A DNA stretch of 64,000 nucleotides from contig NZ_JAFEUP010000004.1 of assembly GCF_016901015.1 (NCBI RefSeq), forward strand, positions 186,001 to 250,000. Reading direction: 5' to 3'. Source of the DNA: Zestomonas insulae. GTDB taxonomy: Bacteria; Pseudomonadota; Gammaproteobacteria; Pseudomonadales; Pseudomonadaceae. This document shows positions 59,401 to 64,000 of the stretch, piece after piece. Each line of letters begins with the position of its first letter. The stretch's first letter is position 1. The notes below the pieces were generated by a model, which worked only from the letters and a program-made list of their open reading frames with translations, was not told where the DNA came from and searched no databases. The position numbers and the translations under genes are program-made.

Positions 59401-60123
59401 GCTGGCCGGCAGGTGCTCGGCCAGCGGCTGCAGTTCGCCGCTGAGCTTGCCGAGCAGATAGCCGCTGCTGTCTGCCGTGACCTGCAGACGACGCTGCAGA
59501 TCGCCCTGCACCTGCAGCTCGAGGCGCCAGGGTTGTTGCTCTGGCGCCGGCAGATCGAGCGTGCCCTGCACCTGCAACGGCCAGTCGCCGTCCGGGCGCA
59601 GCGTGCCGCTCAGCGACAAGGCCAGGTCCCCCTGGCGCAGGCTCAAGCGTTCGATTCGCAGGCCGTCGGCCGTCCAATGTGCAACCAGGCTCAGGTCACG
59701 GCTCATTCCGCTGTCGCCGACCAGCAGGCTGCCGAGCTGCACCTCGCGGAGCTCGATGGCCAGCGGCAAACGCAGGCTCGGCAGCTGCAATGGCGTATCG
59801 TCCGGCGCGTCGCTCGCCGGCAGCACGACCTGCACGCGTTCGGCGACAACCCGCTGCAGGCACAGGGTCAGCCGTAGCAGGCAGCTCGGCGCCCAATCGA
59901 AGCGTGGCGCCAGCACCTCGACGCGCTGCTCACCCTGCTGCCAGACCAGCCGCTCGGCCTGCCAGGCACCGCCGAGACGCCCCTGGAAACCCTCGACCTG
60001 CACGCCCGGCAGCCAGCCGAGCAGCGCGCGGCTGCCGGCCTGGCTGCCGAGCAACCCGGCGACGAGCAGCAACAGGCCGAGCACAACGCCCAGCGCAACC
60101 AGCGCCACCTTGCGCAGCGTCAC
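56449..60123 (-). CDS. tamB: translocation and assembly module subunit TamB
   Basis: 1224-residue AsmA-like/TamB protein: one N-terminal anchor (ALVALGVVLGLLLLVAGLLG), a very long run of beta-strand repeats with GRLxG/LxLQ patterns, and the conserved DUF490 C-terminus (about 880-1224; GELQLNNGRYRAYGQRLTI, EAIRRVDEVVAGLRVSGSA, LSYLVLGRPL, LRYGVGVFEPANTIALRYEL). It works with TamA in outer-membrane protein insertion or lipid transfer. The start is GTG 60123, overlapping the tamA stop (GTGA). The frame continues upstream to 60531 inside tamA but that is not coding. Confidence 0.94.
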   Translation of the reverse strand: MTLRKVALVALGVVLGLLLLVAGLLGSQAGSRALLGWLPGVQVEGFQGRLGGAWQAERLVWQQGEQRVEVLAPRFDWAPSCLLRLTLCLQRVVAERVQVVLPASDAPDDTPLQLPSLRLPLAIELREVQLGSLLVGDSGMSRDLSLVAHWTADGLRIERLSLRQGDLALSLSGTLRPDGDWPLQVQGTLDLPAPEQQPWRLELQVQGDLQRRLQVTADSSGYLLGKLSGELQPLAEHLPASAQLSAEAFKASSALPETLRLQNIQLNATGDLASGYQLQGNASLPGEGGAVALQLQGRVDAQGADIAALRLDAGNQQDALLDGRIDWQDGLAVDARLHWRDFPWQRLYPLDQPPPVTLRELQAEAHYRDGNYLGNFAAQLDGPAGAFSLASPVSGDLRQVHLPSLQLQAGQGRAEGSLGLRFAEGLAWDANLSLNQLDPAYWLEQLPGALAGSLRSEGEWSAGQWRGQADLDLNGRLRGQPARFQLQGSGETQRWNLANLDLRLGDNRVHGSGALDQRLRGELQLAMPRLGQLWPGLQGRLDGRLNLAGSLQAPQGQLRLQGQDLALTERRVQQLQVDGTLDAAQQGRLSLSGTGIRLGDSELGNFTATAAGDRRRQRLDLQLQGPQLASQLGFDGTLEQGAAGWNWRGRLARGEVKAGGQDWQLQQPARLQRLADGRVELGAQCWLSGAASLCGEDARLLPEPRLRFRLRGFPLASLQPWLPEDFAWDGALSGDIQLDLPSSGPNGVIRLNADGGTLRIREDGHWLSFPYSRLALDSTLRPQRVDSQLQFQGGPLGEFALQARLDPRPASKPLSGDFRLSGVDVSVARPFLPMVEHLAGRLDGSGQLSGGLLAPRVDGNLRLTGGEVSGPQLPLQVEQLQLQAQIAGERLQLRGEWRSGPQGQGSLNGQLSWAPTLEGDLQIRGERLPVTVEPYAQLEVEPNLVARLADNQLAVAGQVLVPRGAIEIRELPPSTVRVSEDARVVGREQRARQALGIAMDVDVEVGRDKLTFAGFGLNAELAGRLHIGDNLDTRGELQLNNGRYRAYGQRLTIRRARLLFTGPIDQPYLDVEAIRRVDEVVAGLRVSGSAAQPRTQVFAEPAMSEEQALSYLVLGRPLASSGEDNNVLAEAALGLGLAGSSSMTGDIAQRLGIRDFELDTSGSGQSTSVVASGKLSERLSLRYGVGVFEPANTIALRYELSRRLYLEAASGLASSLDLFYKRDF

Positions 60124-61847
60124 AGCTCCGGCCCCATCGAGAAATGCAGGCGGAAGCCGCCGTCGCCATCCAACGCATGGGCCAGGTCGAGACGCAGCGG
60201 TCCGACCGGCGAGACCCAGCGGACGCCGAAGCCAACCCCGGTCTTCAGGGTCGGGATTTCCAGCGAGTCGAAGGCATTGCCCTGGTCGACGAAGCTCGCC
60301 AGGCGCCAGCGCTCGGCGACCGCGTATTGATACTCGAGGCTGCCCGCGACCAGGTAGCGCCCGCCGACGCGCTCGCCCTTGGCATTCTCCGGCGACAGAC
60401 TCTGGTAGTCGTAGCCGCGCACGCTCTGGTCGCCACCGGCGTAGTAGCGCAGCGATGGCGGAATCGACGAGTAGTCGTTGGTTTCCGTGCCGCCGACCTG
60501 CACGCGACCGAGAAAGCGATGGCGCTCCCACAGCGTGGTCAGGCCCTTGAGCATGACGTTGCCGTGCACCACGTCGGCGTCCGACAGCAGCCCCTTCTTC
60601 GCCGCGGCCAAATCGAACTGCACGCGGTAGCCGTTATGCGGGTCGAGGCGGTTGTCGCTCTGCAGAAACGAATAGCTGGCGCCGGGCATCAGCAGGGTAC
60701 TCAGTCCGGAATCGTCGCCCAGGCGGTACTCCTCGCGCTGCCACTTCAGCGACAGCACCTGCTGCCAGCCGCTGTCCAGGCGGTGGTGCCACTCAGGGCC
60801 GAGCTTGAGCAGCTTGCTCAGGCTGTCGGTGTCGGAAATCTCTTCCTTCTGGTAACCGCCGGCGAAGCGCAGCTTGTCGGTCTGCGGCGGATCGAGCGGC
60901 ACGTCGTACCACAGCCCGACGTTCTGCCGCGGTTTCGACAGCTCGCTCTCGAAGCCGTAGCTGTGGCCCTGTGGATTGGCCCAGTGGCGCGTCCAGTTGA
61001 AGCGCCCACGCGGGCCGACGTCGGTGGAGAACCCGATGCCGACCCCGAAGGTGCGCGGTTTGCGCGTGGTGAGCTGGACCTCGACCGGAATCTGCTCGCC
61101 GCTCGCCTGCGCCGGCACCGCATCGACCCGCACGCCATCGAAGAAACCGCTGCCCTGCAGCGAGTCGTAGAGGTCGGCGATCAGCTCGGAGTCGTAGGGT
61201 GTGTCCGCGCGGAACGGCACCATGCGCTGCAGCAGCTCATCATCGAACGGCGCGTCGCCGGAGAACTTCACCGCGCCGAGGCGGTAGCGCGGGCCGCTGG
61301 CGTAGACCAGTTCGATGTCGGCGACCCCGGCGGGCGGATCGATGTCCAGGCGCTGGCTGGTGAACTGCCCGCGGAAGAAGCCATAGCGGGTGGCCTGGTT
61401 CTGGATCAGCCGCTTGGCGTCCTCGTAATGGCCATGATTGAGCTGGGCGCCGGGCTTGAGGTGGGAACTGCTGGGCAGGCGGAAGCCCTTGAGTTCGGTC
61501 ATCGGCCCGTCGATTCGCACCGTCACCTGGCGCAGGCGGATCGGCTCACCCGGCTCGATGTTCAGCACCAGCCGTGCCGGCTGCTCTTCGCTGATCTGGC
61601 TGTCGATGTGCGCCTGGTAGTAGCCCAGCGCCTCCGCCGCTTGCCGCGCCTGCAACTCGGCACTGCGCCGCAGGCGTTGCAAAGCCGCCGCGTCGGACGC
61701 CTCGAGCTTGCCGACGTAGCCCTGCACGTTCTTTTTCAACGCGGCATTGGCCGGCTTGATGCGCACATCCAACTGGCTGGCGGCCCATGCCGTCGACGCC
61801 ATCAGAAGCAGCATCAACGCCGTCGCGAACTTAACCGGGGAACTCAT
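60120..61847 (-). CDS. tamA: outer-membrane assembly protein TamA
   Basis: 575-residue Omp85-family protein: signal peptide (ALMLLLMASTAWA), three POTRA-like domains (about 25-260) and a 16-strand beta-barrel ending in RLHFSMGPEL. The conserved barrel motif VRGYDYQSLSPEN (VRGY/F) is present near 475. Paired with TamB, encoded next with a 4-base overlap. ATG 61847 begins MSSPVKF; a few upstream in-frame residues lack support. Confidence 0.95.
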   Translation of the reverse strand: MSSPVKFATALMLLLMASTAWAASQLDVRIKPANAALKKNVQGYVGKLEASDAAALQRLRRSAELQARQAAEALGYYQAHIDSQISEEQPARLVLNIEPGEPIRLRQVTVRIDGPMTELKGFRLPSSSHLKPGAQLNHGHYEDAKRLIQNQATRYGFFRGQFTSQRLDIDPPAGVADIELVYASGPRYRLGAVKFSGDAPFDDELLQRMVPFRADTPYDSELIADLYDSLQGSGFFDGVRVDAVPAQASGEQIPVEVQLTTRKPRTFGVGIGFSTDVGPRGRFNWTRHWANPQGHSYGFESELSKPRQNVGLWYDVPLDPPQTDKLRFAGGYQKEEISDTDSLSKLLKLGPEWHHRLDSGWQQVLSLKWQREEYRLGDDSGLSTLLMPGASYSFLQSDNRLDPHNGYRVQFDLAAAKKGLLSDADVVHGNVMLKGLTTLWERHRFLGRVQVGGTETNDYSSIPPSLRYYAGGDQSVRGYDYQSLSPENAKGERVGGRYLVAGSLEYQYAVAERWRLASFVDQGNAFDSLEIPTLKTGVGFGVRWVSPVGPLRLDLAHALDGDGGFRLHFSMGPEL

Positions 61848-61949
61848 GACGGCGGATGCTAACACGGCAAAAGGTGCTGGCTAGACTGCTCCGCGCTGCC
61901 GCGACGGACGCCCTGCGCGCCCGTCGGCAACGATGCGGCGCTTGGCCGA

Positions 61950-62606
61950 TCAGGCAGAGGCCAGGACCACCGGGCGTGGATTGGGATGGAAGAACACGTG
62001 CTCGCGGATCGGCCCGACCGCCACTTCGCCGATCTCCTCGTAACCTTGGCGGGCATAGAACTCCAGGTAGCGCGGGTTGCCGGTGTCGAGCACCACGCCC
62101 TGCGAACCGGTGTCCTCGGCGCACCAGTCATGCAGTGCAGTGAGCAGTCGCTCGCCGAGGTGGTGGCCCTGGAACTGCGGGTGCACGCCGAGCAGCGGCA
62201 ACACGTGATAAGGCCCCGGCGGCAGGCAAGCGAGCACGGCGTCGTGGTACTCGAGGTAGCGCTTGGTGCAGCGAAAACCGGTGGTCAGCAGCATGCGCAG
62301 CCGCCAGGCCCAGCTCTCGGTGATATCCAGACGCCGCTGCGGCGGGGCGATCAGGGCGACACCGACCAGGCGATCGTCGAGCAACAGGCCAATGGCCGGC
62401 AGCTCCTCGGCAAAGTGCTGCTGCACCAGTTCGCGCACCGTGGCGCGCACGCGCTGGTCATAGCCGGGCCGCTCGGCTTCGAACAGGTAGGCGAAGGTGG
62501 GTTCGTGGCGATAGGCGTGGTACAGCAACGAGCGCGCCTCGCGTGCATAGCCGCCATCGAGCATGCGGATATCGAGCGCAGCGAGGGAAACCTGGGAGTT
62601 AGGCAT
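61950..62606 (-). CDS. GNAT-family N-acetyltransferase
   Basis: 218 residues with a GNAT core: VGVALIAPP strand, [18 protein letters not shown] (acetyl-CoA loop of the Q/RxxGxG/A type, here QGHHLG) and [23 protein letters not shown]. The central insert (about 90-125) carries basic and aromatic residues. Acceptor unknown. ATG 62606 with GAGG upstream. Divergent from xthA. Confidence 0.88.
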   Translation of the reverse strand: MPNSQVSLAALDIRMLDGGYAREARSLLYHAYRHEPTFAYLFEAERPGYDQRVRATVRELVQQHFAEELPAIGLLLDDRLVGVALIAPPQRRLDITESWAWRLRMLLTTGFRCTKRYLEYHDAVLACLPPGPYHVLPLLGVHPQFQGHHLGERLLTALHDWCAEDTGSQGVVLDTGNPRYLEFYARQGYEEIGEVAVGPIREHVFFHPNPRPVVLASA

Positions 62607-62745
62607 TCACGGTGACCTCTTCATTATTGTTATGGGTATTTCCTGGCCCACAGCCAACTTAGCACTGCCCCCCAGGTGCCGCCAGACGGCTGGCCGCGCG
62701 CCCCGGCGATGGGCTAGCATCGGCCTTTTCCCAGGATGGCCTGCC

Positions 62746-63558
62746 ATGAAGATCGTTTCTTTCAATATCAATGGTCTGCGCGCCCGCCCTCATCAGCTCG
62801 CGGCGCTGATCGAGAAGCATCAGCCGGACGTCATCGGTCTGCAGGAGACCAAGGTCAGCGACGACCAGTTCCCCGAAGCGGAAATCCGCCAGCTCGGCTA
62901 TCACGTGCACTATCACGGCCAGAAAGGCCACTACGGCGTCGCGCTGCTCTCGCGCAACGAACCGCTGGTGCTCAACAAGGGCTTTCCGGGTGACGACGAG
63001 GAAGCGCAGCGGCGCTTCATCTGGGGCACCTACGCCGATGCGCACGGCAACCCGATCACCATCATGAACGGCTACTTCCCGCAGGGTGAAAGCCGCGACC
63101 ACCCCACCAAGTTCCCCGCCAAGCAGCGCTTCTACGCCGACCTGCAGCAGTTGCTGATCAACCAGTTCCTGCCCAACCAGCCGCTGGTGGTGATGGGCGA
63201 CATCAACATCTCGCCGGAAGACACTGACATCGGCATCGGCGAGGTGAATCGCCTGCGCTGGCTGAAGACCGGCAAGTGCAGCTTCCTGCCGGAAGAGCGC
63301 GAATGGCTGGCGACCCTGAAGAGCTGGGGCCTGGTCGACAGCTTCCGTCACCTCAACCCGACTGTCAGCGACCGCTTCAGCTGGTTCGACTACCGTAGCC
63401 GCGGCTTCGAGGACGAGCCCAAGCGCGGCCTGCGCATCGATGTGATCCTCGCCTCCGACCCGCTGCTCGGGCGCTTCAAGGACGCCGGCGTCGACTACGA
63501 CCTGCGCAGCATGGAAAAGCCGTCCGACCATGCGCCGATCTGGCTCGAGCTGAGCTGA
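62746..63558 (+). CDS. xthA: exodeoxyribonuclease III
   Basis: 270 residues, the EEP nuclease XthA: starts [17 protein letters not shown], with [11 protein letters not shown] (metal Glu), [39 protein letters not shown] and the terminal [15 protein letters not shown] (Asp-His pair). An AP endonuclease and 3'-5' exonuclease for base-excision repair. Full length. Followed by a strong terminator. Confidence 0.96.
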   Translation: MKIVSFNINGLRARPHQLAALIEKHQPDVIGLQETKVSDDQFPEAEIRQLGYHVHYHGQKGHYGVALLSRNEPLVLNKGFPGDDEEAQRRFIWGTYADAHGNPITIMNGYFPQGESRDHPTKFPAKQRFYADLQQLLINQFLPNQPLVVMGDINISPEDTDIGIGEVNRLRWLKTGKCSFLPEEREWLATLKSWGLVDSFRHLNPTVSDRFSWFDYRSRGFEDEPKRGLRIDVILASDPLLGRFKDAGVDYDLRSMEKPSDHAPIWLELS

Positions 63559-63579
63559 GCCGCTCTCGGTCACGTACCA

Positions 63580-63606
63580 AGCCCGGCGCCCATGCCGGGC
63601 TTTTTA
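63580..63606 (+). terminator. intrinsic terminator of xthA
   Basis: AGCCCGGC (63580-63587), loop GCCCAT, GCCGGGCT (63594-63601) with T residues at 63601-63605. It starts 21 bases after the stop codon. Confidence 0.9.
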
Positions 63607-63646
63607 TTGCGCGCCTGCTAGTCGACAGCCCGTCCTAGAGCCGGCG

Positions 63647-63664
63647 CCGTCATCTGCCTGTCAT
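63647..63664 (+). promoter_or_regulatory. Pho box (PhoB site)
   Basis: CCGTCAT-CTGC-CTGTCAT: two 7-base direct repeats separated by four bases, matching the PhoB consensus CTGTCAT-N4-CTGTCAT with one mismatch. It ends 48 bases before the ATG at 63713. A weak -10 (TAGCCT near 63674-63679) lies about 10 bases downstream, the usual arrangement when the Pho box replaces the -35. Confidence 0.75.
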
Positions 63665-63712
63665 CTTCGCTGCTTAGCCTGCCGGCCTCCGGATCACTCC
63701 AAGGACGCCTTC

Positions 63713-64000
63713 ATGCTGCACCCCTCCTCGCGCCTGCCCGACTCCTGGCCTGCAACCATCTGCTGGCTGGTGCTCGGCTTCATCTGCTACGCCCTCCCCT
63801 GGTCGGTATTCGCCGCAACGCCGGCACCAAGCTCGGCGGTGCTGCGCATCCAGGGCTCCAACACCATCGGCGCGAAGCTCGGCCCGGCGCTGGTCAAAGG
63901 CCTGATGGAGCAGCAAGGCCTGCACGACATCCGCCTGCAGCAAGGCAGTGCCGAGAACGAGCAGCGGGTCGTCGGCTTGACCGCCGAGGGCCAGGAAGTG
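63713..64000 (+). CDS. phosphate-binding-type (PstS-like) periplasmic protein, 5' part
   Basis: The gene runs off the right edge; 96 residues are visible. A signal peptide (ICWLVLGFICYALPWSVFA) is followed by VLRIQGSNTIGAKLGPALVKG, the start of a PBP-type phosphate-binding domain. In pseudomonads such proteins may carry an extra OmpA domain, which cannot be checked here. The Pho box upstream supports induction by phosphate starvation. Confidence 0.75.
   Translation, partial: MLHPSSRLPDSWPATICWLVLGFICYALPWSVFAATPAPSSAVLRIQGSNTIGAKLGPALVKGLMEQQGLHDIRLQQGSAENEQRVVGLTAEGQEV

Noticed and set aside
60124..60531. Upstream extension of the tamB frame into tamA
   Set aside because: The first 136 codons overlap tamA coding sequence and look like shadow peptide. 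The GTG at 60123 overlapping the tamA stop, just before the anchor helix, is the natural start.

Overview
The window is about two-thirds G+C by eye, densely coded and free of rRNA, tRNA, CRISPR arrays or intact insertion sequences. Gene content and order point to the chromosome of a Pseudomonas (sensu lato) that I cannot name to species. The left two-thirds resembles the stress and glycogen region of P. aeruginosa (glgX, ybhPON-like genes, glgB-treS-glgE, Ku/LigD, katE, glgP). The right third resembles a different P. aeruginosa block (muxABC-opmB, tpx, tamAB, xthA). These synteny statements come from memory, not from a search.

Layout. 1-9 kb (+ strand): end of a small Lys/Ala-rich protein, GlgX debranching enzyme, a PIG-L type deacetylase, a CBS-pair protein, a zinc alcohol dehydrogenase, a DUF72 protein and a tightly overlapping ybhP-clsB-ybhN set (cardiolipin synthesis). 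9-12.3 kb: nirBD assimilatory nitrite reductase behind a sigma-54 promoter and a two-hairpin ANTAR (NasT-type) antitermination leader. 12.4-20.1 kb (- strand): glgE, treS-maltokinase fusion and glgB, i.e. the trehalose to maltose-1-phosphate to alpha-glucan route. 20.2-34 kb: short-chain dehydrogenase, an unusual triple-RidA protein of lower G+C, ligD and ku (NHEJ), MgtC-like protein, several small unknowns, the large catalase KatE, and GlgP phosphorylase. 34-39.5 kb: small stress and periplasmic proteins, an ATP-grasp-like protein overlapping an alpha/beta hydrolase gene, a PAS-PAS hybrid histidine kinase and a small membrane protein. 39.7-46.3 kb: PotE-like antiporter coupled to a solute-binding protein, AraC regulator, periplasmic sulfatase, an LprI/MliC-type lysozyme-inhibitor fusion, and a KGG-repeat stress protein. 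46.5-55.7 kb: muxA-muxB-muxC-opmB RND efflux operon with a REP-type repeat inside it. 55.8-64 kb: thiol peroxidase, tamA-tamB, an acetyltransferase, exonuclease III, and the start of a Pho-box-preceded phosphate-binding-like protein.

Many products serve survival under drying, osmotic, oxidative or stationary-phase stress: alpha-glucan and trehalose metabolism, NHEJ repair, catalase, KGG protein and cardiolipin synthesis. Similar sequences of the form GAAC-N16/17-TC.. lie upstream of glgE, the KGG gene and the CBS gene, and more weakly upstream of ku, katE and the 34.0-kb gene. They suggest control by an AlgU-type ECF sigma factor, which is inference from short motifs. The clearest regulatory find is the nirBD leader. 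The oddest protein is the three-domain RidA fusion, whose first domain lacks the catalytic arginine.
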